Positions 15,301 through 26,455 of a DNA stretch of 64,000 bases are shown here, one piece after another; the first letter of the stretch is position 1; each line of letters begins with the position of its first letter. The notes beneath the pieces are model-generated. The model was not told the origin of the DNA, did not search any database, and saw nothing but the letters and a program-made list of their open reading frames with translations. The position numbers and the translations under genes are program-made. The stretch is from NCBI GenBank assembly GCA_009792885.1, contig WMCF01000056.1, positions 1,700,085 to 1,764,084 on the forward strand. Reading direction: 5' to 3'. Source of the stretch: Eremophila alpestris peregrina (lineage: Eukaryota; Chordata; Aves; Passeriformes; Alaudidae).

Positions 15301-18300
15301 TGTGTGACAGTGAAAAATTAATTCTAACAGAAAGATTTCCTGTTTCTCATGACATATACTTATTCTGTAAAATATGGTTATAGGCATTTACACATTCTGC
15401 TTTACTTAATCCTATAAAAATGTGCTTAGGCAAAAAGTGAACTGGAATTGTGTGAGATAATGCTCATCATCAAGGTTTTAGAAGAGAAATGAAATCTGTC
15501 TTTTCTGCTTTAGCAAAAATGAAAATTCCACCACAGATTCAGCTGAAGATTCACTTTCCCACAGAACAACAAGAGAGAGGGTGCCAGAGCAGGAGTTCCA
15601 TGAAACATCAGAAAATCTGTCTCGCAGGCTAAAAGAACTAGATTTAGTAAGTGCAATCTCCTCTTTGCTGGGCTGAGCAATGCAGCTTTAGTAGTGACAG
15701 TGGGGAGAACAAGAATATCAGTACAATATGATGAAAAGGAAATCTGCAACTAACACCTGGTTTAGTTCATTCAAACTTTAGAACTGTCTATTGAACATGA
15801 CCCCCACATAAAAAATCTCTGCCTTAGATGTTGAAGAGAGCTTTGGGTGAGCACACAAGAGAAGAGGAGCTGACAGATGAGGACAGCCTGTCCCAGCACA
15901 GTGACAGTGTCATGGACTATGGCCGAAGGACAGCTGGGAGAGGTAACATCCCTGCCAGTATTGGGATGGAAACAAATAGAAAAGAAACCTGTTCATGTAA
16001 AGCTGCTACACTGAATTGAAGTTAGTTACTAAGTTTTGTATTGCTAGTTCACTTCTGTTTTTTCTTTGATCCAAACTTGAGCTACAGTTACAGAATTGCA
16101 ACTAAGTTTCTGTTTAACAGTTAAAAACCTGTGGTAAACACTTTGCAAAAAAAAAAAGAATAGAAGGCAAACACAGCTGCAGTAAAAAATGTATAGAAAG
16201 TCAGGGGAGGGACAGAATACAAGGTCACAGAACTGTGAAAATGAGGGCCTAGACACAATACACTTCACTGTTTGGTTTTTTTTTGTCTCAGATACTCAAG
16301 GAATGATCTTTCCCTACAGACTCCTCACGTCCAAGGTACCCAGGCAGGCCAAGATCCCTCTCTCCAGCCTCACCCTCATCTCAGCACCAGGAACAAAAAC
16401 TGCCTGGCAGTGTAACAGGCCACATAAAGGCAATACGCAGCCACCTGCAGGAAGAAAGGGATGAAAGAACAAGAAAAGCAAAGGTAATTTTTAGATTGGA
16501 CCTTGTGGTAATTCTTACCAACAGCTATACTAAAACCATGAAAACAGAACACTTTTATGTAATGGGGGCATCTGGTGTCCTTTATTATCAACTGCTGTTT
16601 TATCTGTAGCTTGCTGAGGAAGAGTCTTAAACCCTGAATTTTACAAAAAAGGATTTAAAAGTGGAAGAAGCTACTTTGACCCATGCAGCAAACAGGTTAG
16701 CAAGGTGACTGTATGGACTGATTATTTCCTCTGACAAGTCCTTCTATTTTTGTTTTCTAGGTGCTCACTAAAGCTTATGAAAATGAGCTAAGAATTTTTG
16801 AAGCAAGGGAGAAGCACAGACTTTCCAAGCTCAGAGAAACTGCCAAGGAAGCGGTAGGTGATGCACTGCAGGGATTGCTGGTTGTGTTTTGTTTGGTTGA
16901 TTTTTTTCTTTTTAAATTTGTCTAGATGGTCTGTCCAGACACTTTTGGGTACAAAGCCTCCTTGACTTCCAGGGTCATAGTTACAACACTGTACAACTGA
17001 AGTAGTAAGTTACTAAGATTAAGTGCTGCAGAAGAGCTAAGGTTATGCAATAATGAGGGTTAACCTTTATTTGAACCCTGACCTGCATTTTGTAAATTCT
17101 GTCCTTCTGGATAATCCAATGCAGTATGTCCAAGTTCTCATTCTAAAGTCTGAAAGACATTTAAGTTCTGATGGCCAAACTGTGTTCTATCAGTGTTTCC
17201 CTTCTCATACCTGTTCTCCATCTGTTTTACATCTGCTCCTAAGGAACAAGAGTACAAAGAAAATGTCTTTCAAGAACCTCCAAAAGTGTCTCAGCCAGTG
17301 AAAGTTTATTCTAGAAAAACCACACCTCAGTATCCCAAATACAGCCAGTGGATTCCAAAACGAGGGATCACGAAGCCAAAGCAAGCTGCTCCAAGTAAGA
17401 ACTGCAAAACTATACTTGGTGGAAAACTGGCATCTTTTGAAAGCATGTGTTGAACTCCAAGAATAAAGGCACCAGTCCAACATATACCAGTCAGCTGTAG
17501 CATTTTCCCTTCTTCTGACCTCTGTATGTCTGGATTTTTGTTAGGGAAGATAATGCTTTAAGTAAATGTAAACCATCAGTGCACAATCAAATTGTGACCC
17601 ATTTGCTACTTCCTTAAAATCCCTTGGATTATTTTCAGGGCTTGTTTCCATTGCTGCTACTCCTGTGCTTATTCCACTTCAGTCTGAGCTCTCCTTTTGT
17701 TATTTTTCTGAGCATCTATCAGATTTATAATTGGACCTGTGGCTTGAGCTGAGCCACGTGCAGGTCACAGAGCAGGACCTGCCACTGTGGTGTTAATGCT
17801 GCCACTGGTTCTGCTGAGCAAGTGATGCTCTAAGAAAGCCAAGCTGCAAATCCTAGGCCCAGTTTTGCACTGTGCATACCTATGGATAAGACCACCAGAT
17901 AATCAGCTCACTGCCTTATTTTTTCCCACTTTCTGGAGGCCATCTATTTGGTAAATACCCTTTTGTTTCATCTCCCCATCATCTCTTCCTGCCAGAAAGA
18001 TCAAAGATGTAATGGGAACGAGCTGGTTGCAAACCAGTTTATTTTGCACCTGTTTACTTGACCTGGATCTGTCATTGCCACTGCTGTGCTGGCTTTATTT
18101 TGAGTTGCTGCAACCAGAAAGAGAGAGAGAGAAAGAAATCACTGATTAGTGATGGTCAGAACCATATGGAGAAAGAAGGGGATACCTGTCTTAGTTGGTT
18201 GGGGTGGTGGTAGGGAAATGACACCTCAGCTATAAAATCAATCCTTCAGAGAAAACAAAATATTGGGATTGCCTTCTGTACTGGCAGGATGGTAAAGCTG

Positions 18301-21220
18301 GGCTTAGCTTGACATGGTGACAGCAGCATGGTCATTTTACACAGTGTTCAGTGTAAAATACTTCTTGACTTAGGCTGATGCTGTCTGGATGAATTTACAA
18401 TTAAATGGATTCTCCTGGAGTTTATTGCTTACCTCTTTCTTTATCTTTCAGTGACAATAAGAGACAATGACCTCCTCTTGCAGCTCCTGGAGGAGTTTCC
18501 CCACCTGCACGTGGCCCCCCGTACTCTGAACAAAATGTGGCAGCGGCAGCTTGCACAAACCCTGCTCCTAAAAGCACCCACTGCCAGGCCTAGAGCCAAG
18601 CTCCACAATGAAGTGAGTGTTCTCATTCTGACCTGCTCAGTGTCAGCAGGGACACCCTGACAGGGCACCTGCACACCCACAGCACAGTGTGGAAGGATGT
18701 TCTGGGAGCTTGGTTAAATAGGGATGTACAGATTTACATACAGATGTTGAATATTCTGGTCCTTCATTTATACTGGTTTCTTGAGTCCTGCCTAGGGTTG
18801 CTATTGCATTTTTAAAAGCATTTTGTAGTTTCCCCTGCTAGCTCTGAACAGTCTTTTAGTTTAAAAGTGAGTTATGAGATGGAAAAGTTGATTAACTTAT
18901 ACAAGGCAACTCTCAACCCAAACCCCAAAACATAGCAGAGGGACAATATTTAAAACTGCTACCTAGGACAGCTTATCCTGCAGCATGATGCAAGTAATTA
19001 GCTTTCTTTTTTTAAACCTCCAGGTTGAACAAGCCTTGAAGAAACAGGAGCTGCTTGCTGCAATTATTAAGAGAGATCAAGATCACAGCAAGAGACTGGT
19101 ATGTTCTTTGAAGACTATTTGTTACATAATGCAGAGATTTCACATGGAGCTATCTAGAATGCATATTCCCAGATCATGAAAGTGGCTTTTTGGCTTATGA
19201 CAGCTTTATGCTTTGTGTGGCATATTGAGACTACAGCTACTCAAAATCTGTTTGTTGTGCAGCTACTGAGGTCGTGGAAATGGAATATTATTATTATTAT
19301 TACACTGCATTGCTGCTCTAAAAGGTAAAGCAAATTCTAAAAAAAGTGCAAGGAGGAGAAACTTGAGGTTGTGTTGCAGCTCCTGTGACAGTGCTGACTC
19401 CTCAGTTCTATAGAGACTTTGCTACATCAGTGGCAACCAAAACTGCAAAGCTGGGGCGTGGAGGTCCTGATTAAAGGACCCTAATTAGCAGTGATTAACA
19501 AAGCTTTGCCTGCAGGAGTATCTGTTTGCAGTTTGGTGGTCTGACAGCTGCTGCTCTCCCTTTAGCAAGAGCTCAAGCAGCACATCTGCCGGCAGAAGTG
19601 GGCTCAGAACAAGGTGACAGAGAGGCGCCAGCAGGTGGCCCGCGCCAGGAAATACTACGAGGATTACAGGGCCCAGCTCCGGGCCAAGCTGCTGCGGGCC
19701 AGGACACGGGAGGAGAAGGTGAGGACCAGGGGCCTTGCTCTGCAATTCTCTCCTGTCAGGACCTCGGTGCTGAGGTCTGGTAGCTCAATGCTGCAAGTGC
19801 AGTGACCAGAGCACAGAGCCAGGTTCCTTCTCTGGAAATGTGGATCCAGTGCAGGGCAAACCACTGTGAAACAAGGATGATTTATGGGGCTAAGAAGAGA
19901 GAAAGGGTGAAGTATCAGTGTTGGAAAAACATGAGAAATTGGGGAAATGAGTTTTCAGAAACAGTAGGATTAAGAAGTTGTTCCTACAGTCACCATCCAA
20001 AGAAAACAATCTAAATCTTCACTTAAGGGAACTGATCAAACAGGCAGCTTTGCTATTCAGTTGTGTTTGTTAAACAAAGTGGACTTTGTGACAGATATGA
20101 TCTAATTGGGGCTGGACATCAGAGTGGGGGAAAGCAAGGAGAGTTATTACAGTCTGCAAGAGCAGATACACAGTTGTCACCTTTCAAAATAAAAGCTTAG
20201 AAGTTTACTGCATAATCCACTAGTAGGGATTTGAGAACTGTTTGCCTCAAACTGTGAGCTACAGCTGCTAAGTGTTCTTGTGGAGGAATGGAAAGCCTGA
20301 GTCCAGGCTGGATTTCCTGCTGCTGGAAACCTGGATGAAGGTCCTGAAGTCAGACTGCAGAGTACAGAGTGGGTTGTAAATCACACTGCATGTTCAAAGG
20401 CCCTGGCTTGCACAGTTGAGTCATCTGACTAAACTGACATGAAAAACTATTTTATCTATCAAAATTTCAGCTAAATGAGTAATACAAATCCAGCTCAGCT
20501 GTATCTGCACCACCATTTCTAGGTACATAACTCTGCTTTTTCATGGGCTATGGCCTATCATGTAAACACAATTCCAGTGGGAGATGAAGCAGCTGAGAAA
20601 TATAAGTGTATACTTACAAGTTCCTGGGAAAGTTTCAGGTTTTCTTTTTTTAATTGCTGGCAGATATTTAAAAACTTATTTGAGGAAGGCTTAGAAATCC
20701 AGAAGCAAAGACTGAGGGACCTGAGAGTTTATGCTCGGGAGAAGCGCGATGAGCAACGGAGAGAGCACCAGATTGAGCTGGAGTCTCTGGAGAACTACTA
20801 CAAAGATCAGGTAAAGCTTCATCTGCATCAGGCAGATCAGATTTTTCCACTTAGAAGTCTTTCTTTAGTTAGTTCAACTCACACACATGTTATGTTTAGT
20901 TTTCCATGCTAGCAGAAGCTATATCTCAAGAATTCCAAGAAATCCAAACCAGAGAGAAAGCACAAGCACAAGTAAGTGTTTTTAATTTTTTCCAACTGCC
21001 TTTTCTTTTTAGATGCTGTGGCTAATGTCAGTATTTTCTTTAGATGCTACAGAAAACAAAAAGAGAACTGAGATCAAAGATGGAAAAGGAAATACAGCAA
21101 CTGCAAGCAGCAATCATGCACAATGATGATGACACCTTTTTTCAAGAACTAGAAGCAGACAGACTGAGATCCAGACTTCAGATGGCTTCTTTCCAGTACA
21201 GCCAGAGCCACTTCTTCTAA
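6360..21220 (+). CDS. CEP95: CEP95 (CCDC45) centrosomal protein, complete coding region, 22 exons
   Basis: Centrosome-associated coiled-coil protein; its molecular role is poorly known. Joined exons give 2601 nt, 866 residues plus stop, against about 820 in human as I remember it. Codon phase closes at all 21 junctions. The N-terminal 120 residues (exons 1-4) are a conserved helical domain. Residues about 125-430 (exons 5-12) are Ser/Glu/Gln-rich, look disordered and probably carry the extra length. Residues about 470-850 (exons 14-22) are highly charged Glu/Lys/Arg heptad-like sequence, a long coiled coil, ending MASFQYSQ. The start at 6360 has an ideal Kozak context; an in-frame ATG at 6321 is possible. 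Intron 11 uses a GC donor. Intron 13 has two competing acceptors. Introns are about 70-1,120 nt, and apart from the listed patches I see nothing notable in them. Head-to-head with DDX5, tail-to-tail with SMURF2. Confidence 0.96.
7498..7626 (+). CDS. CEP95: CEP95 coding exon 2
   Basis: Acceptor TTCTTCTAAATAG|ATTGGG, donor CCAG|GTAGGA. Residues 8-50, with the conserved block CHINQHIKHLSECGADVF. This exon identifies the gene most clearly. Confidence 0.95.
8569..8676 (+). CDS. CEP95: CEP95 coding exon 3
   Basis: Acceptor TTTTACATAG|ATTTC, donor ACAG|GTAAAT. Residues 51-86, with SPRSQEDDAHNAQAVIDSL and DYLQVSLSHIT, near-identical to human as recalled. Confidence 0.95.
9517..9627 (+). CDS. CEP95: CEP95 coding exon 4
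   Basis: Acceptor TCTCTTAAG|GTGAG, donor GGAG|GTGAGG. Residues 87-123, with NIVKGDKESIKNLLEIF and the end of the N-terminal domain. Confidence 0.94.
10587..10695 (+). CDS. CEP95: CEP95 coding exon 5
   Basis: Acceptor TATTAACAG|CTGAG, donor GATAG|GTAAGA. Residues 124-160, Ser/Gln-rich (VLSSDEIQIASQGQ), start of the variable linker. Confidence 0.9.
11015..11080. other. CpG-rich patch in CEP95 intron 5
   Basis: Six CpGs in about 65 nt, in an otherwise CpG-poor, AT-rich intron, 45-110 nt upstream of the exon 6 acceptor. Function unknown. Confidence 0.4.
11124..11233 (+). CDS. CEP95: CEP95 coding exon 6
   Basis: Acceptor TTCCCCTTAG|GTCCC, donor GAAG|GTGAGT. Residues 160-196, acidic linker sequence including CDTDGSESTSELIKLGD. 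Identity rests on phase and splice sites. Confidence 0.88.
11971..12105 (+). CDS. CEP95: CEP95 coding exon 7
   Basis: Acceptor CCACTTCTAG|AATCT, donor GATG|GTGAGT. Residues 197-241, Glu-rich (AEKDTGVEESESTEAL), poorly conserved linker. Confidence 0.87.
12576..12775 (+). CDS. CEP95: CEP95 coding exon 8
   Basis: Acceptor TTGCCTCTTCAG|GAGGG, donor CCTACT|GTAAGG. At 200 nt it is the longest exon of the gene. Residues 242-308, Pro/Gln/Ala-rich linker (PLLPPFQPSDPGWRDYHSS). Confidence 0.87.
13187..13256 (+). CDS. CEP95: CEP95 coding exon 9
   Basis: Acceptor TTTTATTTCAG|ATTGA, donor CCTG|GTGAGA. Residues 309-331, EKSLTQKFGDVSDGLPIS. Confidence 0.87.
13920..13963 (+). CDS. CEP95: CEP95 coding exon 10
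   Basis: A small 44-nt exon: acceptor CTGCTTCTGCAG|GGGGA, donor AAAG|GTACAT. Residues 332-346, GGEMLGADAEDSVTK. It is supported mainly by phase, because it joins exons 9 and 11 in frame. Confidence 0.8.
15086..15207 (+). CDS. CEP95: CEP95 coding exon 11 (non-canonical GC donor)
   Basis: Acceptor TTTTCCTAG|GTGCC. Residues 347-386, Ser/Gln-rich. The exon ends ACAAG and the intron begins GCAAGT, a GC-AG intron. Apart from the C at +2 it pairs well with U1 snRNA. No GT nearby would keep the frame into exon 12. Confidence 0.88.
15514..15646 (+). CDS. CEP95: CEP95 coding exon 12
   Basis: Acceptor TTCTGCTTTAG|CAAAA, donor GATTTA|GTAAGT. Residues 387-431, ending in the conserved RRLKELDL. Confidence 0.93.
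15828..15942 (+). CDS. CEP95: CEP95 coding exon 13
   Basis: Acceptor TCTGCCTTAG|ATGTT, donor AGAG|GTAACA. Residues 432-469, with the conserved LGEHTREEELTDEDS, a strong match to mammalian CEP95 as recalled. Confidence 0.95.
16320..16483 (+). CDS. CEP95: CEP95 coding exon 14
   Basis: Acceptor TTTCCCTACAG|ACTCC, donor AAAG|GTAATT. Residues 470-524: an Arg/Ser/Pro patch (RPRSLSPASPSSQHQEQ), then the start of the coiled coil (HLQEERDERTRKAK). An alternative acceptor at 16290-16291 would shift the frame and stop at 16462-16464. Confidence 0.9.
16761..16853 (+). CDS. CEP95: CEP95 coding exon 15
   Basis: Acceptor TTTTCTAG|GTGCT, donor GCG|GTAGGT. Residues 525-555, charged helix with KAYENELRIFEAREK. 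Confidence 0.94.
17244..17394 (+). CDS. CEP95: CEP95 coding exon 16
   Basis: Acceptor TCTGCTCCTAAG|GAACA, donor CCAA|GTAAGA. Residues 556-605, a break in the coiled coil carrying the conserved QWIPKRGITKPK. Confidence 0.94.
18452..18612 (+). CDS. CEP95: CEP95 coding exon 17
   Basis: Acceptor TTTATCTTTCAG|TGACA, donor GAA|GTGAGT. Residues 606-659, with the highly conserved DNDLLLQLLEEFPHLHV and LNKMWQRQLAQ. Confidence 0.95.
19024..19098 (+). CDS. CEP95: CEP95 coding exon 18
   Basis: Acceptor TTAAACCTCCAG|GTTGA, donor CTG|GTATGT. Residues 660-684, VEQALKKQELLAAIIKRDQ, coiled coil. Confidence 0.94.
19566..19718 (+). CDS. CEP95: CEP95 coding exon 19
   Basis: Acceptor CTCCCTTTAG|CAAGA, donor AAG|GTGAGG. 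Residues 685-735, with KWAQNKVTERRQQVARARK. GC-rich compared with the neighbouring exons. Confidence 0.95.
20664..20810 (+). CDS. CEP95: CEP95 coding exon 20
   Basis: Acceptor TTGCTGGCAG|ATATT, donor CAG|GTAAAG. Residues 736-784, with LFEEGLEIQKQRLRDLR and EKRDEQRREHQIELESLE. Confidence 0.95.
20900..20971 (+). CDS. CEP95: CEP95 coding exon 21
   Basis: Acceptor TTATGTTTAG|TTTTC, donor CAA|GTAAGT. Residues 785-808, FSMLAEAISQEFQEIQ and TREKAQAQ. The preceding intron is only 89 nt. Confidence 0.93.
21044..21220 (+). CDS. CEP95: CEP95 coding exon 22 (stop codon)
   Basis: Acceptor TATTTTCTTTAG|ATGCT. Residues 809-866, KRELRSKMEKEIQQLQ then RSRLQMASFQYSQSHFF and TAA at 21218-21220. The preceding intron is only 72 nt. 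Confidence 0.96.
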   Translation: MLQKTKRELRSKMEKEIQQLQAAIMHNDDDTFFQELEADRLRSRLQMASFQYSQSHFF

Positions 21221-21405
21221 GACTTGGGTAAATGTCACTGGCTAAGATAACCAGAGTCTTTGACAGCTGCTATAATCTTGTGAGGCTGTTTTTTCTCTCT
21301 AAAATATCTGTTCTGTCATTTTGACCTCTCAGGGGTGTAGCTGCTGGGATCTGGGATCTCCACAGCACTTTTATGATCACCAATAAAGTTTCTGAACTAC
21401 TTTTT
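21221..21405 (+). terminator. CEP95: CEP95 3' UTR and poly(A) signal
   Basis: A short 3' UTR with a canonical AATAAA at 21382-21387. Cleavage is expected about 15-20 nt further on, near 21405. Confidence 0.7.
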
Positions 21406-22660
21406 ACCTTCCTAGCAAGGCTGGGGTAATGCTGGGCTCTACCCAGAGGAAGCTGGGATGAAGTCAGAGTGCTTTAGTGAAGTTTTCCTGGTGGAACAGT
21501 TGGATGCTGAGGCTCCTCTGCATCCGTGCTGGGGCTGTTGCTGCTAAGCCAATCTAACACCATTAGCCAGAAATCATGGGTTGGAAAGCTCACAAAGCAC
21601 AAGAAGATCTTTAAAAGAACATCAGAGGTTCAGGTTTCCTGTAAAAGGCCAAGTTAGAGAATGCCTGCAATAAACTTGACATAAATAACTGGGAATTTAA
21701 AAACATGAAGCAAGGCAAGACTCCTTCAGTTGTGTTTGCAGTGTTGGTGTTGCTGGCTTGATAAAACATAGAGGCACATGAAATACTCTTTCTACGCTAC
21801 AAAGGCACTAGGAAAAGTAATTTGAAACAAAAACCAATGCAACTTCTTCTAAACCTGTACATGATGAGCTTCTGCAAGTTGTGAACCCTGGGAAGGAGCT
21901 GTGGCCAGCATTCCTGATCTTCCACAGGGCCACACTTACAGGTGCAGCCTCATTACTCCATCTTCACACTGACAGAACCAGAACTAAAGAATGATTAAAT
22001 ATTTCAGCAGGCAGCTTTTACCTGCTTCCAGGCAGAGCAGGAGCTGACAGCAGGCACTGCACCTACTGCAGCATCTTCCAGTGCTATAAACAGTGCAGGG
22101 CCCAGCAGGAAACCCAGGTTTCACCAGCCAAACACTGAGGGATGAGACCTAAATTGAGAACAATTACATAAAACCAAGCTGATACTAATGAAGTCCATCA
22201 CTGATACAGCCTCCTCTGCCTGACAAAAGTGCCACTTTTAAAGTTAAACTTGGTAGCAGAAGAGTTCTTGCTTAAAACTGCTATGTGAAAAGTGATATAG
22301 GAATACTGGATTTAATTGCACTGTACATACAATATTTAAAGGTTGCCATGAGGGTGTGTCTCTGATGGAACTGACAACACACAGAGAATTCACACTCATG
22401 CACTGAAAAAGAGCTAAACATAAAAAAACCCCCAACATCTGAGGGGGCTTCTTTTACAGATTAAACAAACTAGCCAGCTGTTACAGCATGAAATATCTCA
22501 GTGCAAAAATACAGACCCCAAAAAACCACACCAGAAACACAAACCCTGGTTCGTACAAACCTTTTTAGGGAGTTGCTGTAAGCCTGGCTAACTTGAAGCC
22601 TTCAAGGAACAATTTTTATCAGCTAAGTTGATGAAAGTCAGCAAGTCTTGACCAAATTTG
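21406..22660. other. Convergent intergenic spacer between CEP95 and SMURF2
   Basis: About 1.3 kb with no open frame, RNA gene or repeat I recognise. The right limit depends on which SMURF2 poly(A) signal is used (22663 or 22964). Confidence 0.55.
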
Positions 22661-22944
22661 CCTTTATTTCCCTCAAGGAAGATGGTGTAGCTTTGCTGAG
22701 TTTTGAGAAGAGACATCTGTTCACCAGTGCAGAGATGCCAGTACCTGGGAGGCAGAAGTCAGACCTGCTGTGTTGGACCAGAACATTCAGCACACTCCTC
22801 ACTGGAGGTAACAGCACCTAGGAAAGCACCAAGTTTCAAGTATTTGCTCCTGAAACAAAGTCGAGTTACTTGAAAATGACACTGTTACATTTTAAAGATG
22901 TAATTAAGAAAAACTTAAAACTTTTAAAACCATTGATGCTGTGA

Positions 22945-25900
22945 CAGTGCAAACAGCATACAATTTATTGCTCAACTTCTGCATGGGTACATACATTAAG
23001 TACTTAAAAACCATTTTATACAGATTTTTTTTTTTTGTTAAAGCTCATGTAACAGCTGGGTGAAAATACAATGATACCAATGCTAAAACACTCTGTAATA
23101 AATACAATGGAAATGATAAACTAAGAACTGTCAGTTTGTGGAGGAGTAATTACACTGGTATAAACTAATTACAACTACAAAGCTCTGAGGATGTGTAGAG
23201 CCAGGAACCTACTACATAGTGTAAAGTACAACAAATGGCACCTGTTAACTGTGTGGTGCTGTTTAAATAGATGCTACATCGAGCTGGAGGATGGTGCTGT
23301 GACAGAGGAGCAAAGCTTGAACTTCCATCAATGCAGCCTTTTAAATGCACCAGGAGTTCAGTACAGATGTAGTGTTGTAAAACAGGAATTTCAAAACAGC
23401 TTGTGTGCTCTGGACTTTAGTACAACACAAAAATTTGGTACAAATAAATCAGTTTAGGGAAACTGAACCTATGTGCAAAAAAAAAAAAATTAGAATACAT
23501 ACTGTACAAAGCACCATTACAAAATCTTTACACCGAGAAATTAAATCCTCTGAAACTCAACTGTGAACTGTATATTTGAAATCTACAAAAGTCACTGTTC
23601 ATAATTAAACATTCATCATGAAAAGCAACAGCATAAAACCATGATGTGACATCTCTCTAAAACAACTAAAGACTGGATAAAGTAAAACCCAGTAAGAGGG
23701 ACACATTGAAATAAATATTCACATTAATCATGGGGTGAAAGTCCAAGGTTAAAATGCAATATTAGGCTTAGCACCTTTTTGAGGGGAAAGTAGCTGACAT
23801 GTTCTTGAAACAAAATTTTGGAAAGGAATCAACCCTTTACCACTTTCAGATCAACATCTGACTGGGTGATGAGGTGCTTTAGTTAAAGCTCTCAGTCTTT
23901 ATGAAGGTAGAAAGGCACTCAAAATATTTGTATATTCATCCTCATCTGTCAGCTGTGGAAAGTTCAATGCAGATTTGTCTAGTTTTGCCTATAATATATT
24001 AAATTTACAATATCTGTGGCAGTTAAAAAAATTCTCAATGCCATACCAAAATGTTTGGTAGGAAAACAGATGTACTGCTAAGGCTGCTGTGAAAGTGAAT
24101 GTCATTATCAGCTGATCTCAGATCTCTTTTCTGCAGAGCTCATCTCCTCCCTCCCCAAAGATGCTTTTATGACAGCAAGATGACCATAACTATGCATTCA
24201 ATAAATCCACCAGCCAGATTTTGTATTTGCCATGTTCCATGACCAGGGAGGCTGCAGCCACAGCCTGGGCAAGCACAGGGGGATTAAAAAACAATTTAAA
24301 ATCACTTGTATCAGTTCTGTGACTGTTACTGGGGTCTGTCCTGTGAACAGTCACAAGAACCTGTCTGTGAGACCCCTGCAACAGCCACTCACAGCACTCA
24401 GAGCTGGCAGGGGCTGAGCAGGGGCTCTGGCCCCAGCCACAGGCAGCACTTTGGAGTGACAAACCCTGGCAAGAAGCTGCTGTGCTCCCCCAGAGCTGCA
24501 CAGGCACTGGGCAGCCTCCCTGCAAACAGAGCTACCTGCAAGCTCTCAACTGGGGAGCACCAGCCCTTCAACAGGAGTGCAAGAGGCCACTGAAATGAAA
24601 TGAAATGAGAAGGCTCTGATTATTTCAAAGCTGGCTGTCACAGCAAGTCTCTGGGCTTTCTGTTTACATCCCTAAGTAGCCTCATCCTGCAGCCAGCCTA
24701 GAAAGGGAAGCAAGTCCCTTGGAACAAACCTGCCAGCAACAGCTGTGCAAAAAAATAATCAAACCAACATGTGGATTTGGCTTACCAGATTGTTACCACA
24801 ATTCTATAAAAGCAGTCCCTTGCCCACTGTTCTAACACACAACATCCAGTAGTAGTTTACTCACTGTGGCAGTCAGACTTGGCAGAGCAAAATTTAGTTC
24901 AAGCTCCACAGAACAGACATCAAATGAGCTGGTTCACTGTGACTTACACTGCAAACATGCAACAGCTGGTTACATCCCATCCCTTCAGCATTTTCAATAC
25001 TTTGACTTTCTTCTCATTGGCAGTGAAAAAATAGTGCAGATTTGATGATTAATTGTAACCTAAGTTACAAAAACACAACACTGATTGGAAAAAAACTGCT
25101 ACTTATTCCAAATATTCTTATGGCTGAGAGGAGAATGGCACTGTCTCTGAAGCAGCCTGATTTATCCACACACCACTGGCAGATCAGACAGATCCCAACT
25201 GAGAATTTCCAAACTAATGTCAAAGTTCAGTTCCCTCTACTGGTAGTGCATTTTATTCCCCTTTGAAGAGATCAACCCATGCTATAAATCATATATATAC
25301 TTACTTCCATCCCTACAATCAATAAATTATGTGCTCTTACAACCTCATTTCCAAAGCACATTACACATATTTCAGTCAATACACCATTTTTCCTTAGTTG
25401 TAACTTAAACCCACGTGTCATGAGCAGCTGGACAAAGATTGCAACATGTTTTACCTGATAATTCTTTAGCATCAACAAATATAGAATATGATTTGGCTGC
25501 ATTCAAACAAACTTTGGTTGACTGGACAGGATGGATTCTGGAATAAACTGCTGACAGGCTTCTGCTGGCAAAGCCCATCAGTACTTCAACAGCTGAAAAT
25601 TTAAGGTCAAAAGCAACAAAAAATACTCTTGACAGACTTGTTAGAAAAATGCTGTTTAAAAAAAAAATCAAAACATCTACTGTTCATTAAGAAAAGGTTA
25701 TTCCACGTGTAAACACAAGGACTGTACCAAATACAGTCTGTGTCACTCACTAGAAATTCTGGAGGAATCTGACAAGTGATATAAATAGGACCCCAAAACA
25801 TCATATTCAGAATTCCTGTTTGAAAAATATAAAAAAAGCCCCTGTGGCAACATTTACCTGGAATTTACATTGCAGAATATAATGGTTTACTATAAGAAAA

Positions 25901-26455
25901 TGCAGTTAACATGTAAGTGGCTTTCATTAAAAAGATTAATGATTCTTTCAGCCAATTTTATGCAAAGTTAGAATAATCCAAAATATTTTTTTCCAAAAAT
26001 AGCAGGTATAATGCTGTTCAGTATCATACATTTAAAACAGGCTGAAACATGACTTGTACCGACTGCTGAAGTTGTGTCTTGGTATCTGAGAATAGAAATC
26101 AGGTAGGCAAATATAATAGATTACCTCTTACAAAAATAGTAGTAGTCTTTAAGTATAGAATACTGCTTAACTGTTGAAATGTAGGAAAAGTCAGCATTCT
26201 GTATGTTCAAGATATTAGTTTTTAATAGCAGCTGAATGATCCTATGGCAGGAACCACAGAACCTATTTTCTTGAAATAAAAAAATTTTAAAAAAATTAAA
26301 AAAAAATTCCAAAAGTTGTCCTTTCCCTCCCAGTGTCCTAGTGTAGAAAAGGGAAAGTTTCCTGTATTTCAAGCATTTCTTGAGTCTTGGCTGAGGGAAG
26401 GAAGGGCTTTCTGGCTGACAGGAGTATAAATAGAGTCTGGGAGAGGCTGGGAGGG
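22945..26455 (-). terminator. SMURF2: SMURF2 3' UTR with candidate poly(A) signals
   Basis: About 3.5 kb downstream of the SMURF2 stop, mostly AT-rich, consistent with the long SMURF2 3' UTR of other vertebrates as I recall it. Minus-strand AATAAA hexamers are at 25252-25257 (proximal), 22964-22969 (followed by a U-rich stretch, preferred) and 22663-22668 (distal). An A/T-only run sits at about 26276-26308. No open frame of note. Confidence 0.6.

Noticed and set aside
16189..16464. Plus-strand frame through CEP95 exon 14 read as a separate gene
   Set aside because: It is the wrong frame of exon 14. The true frame continues the CEP95 coiled coil.
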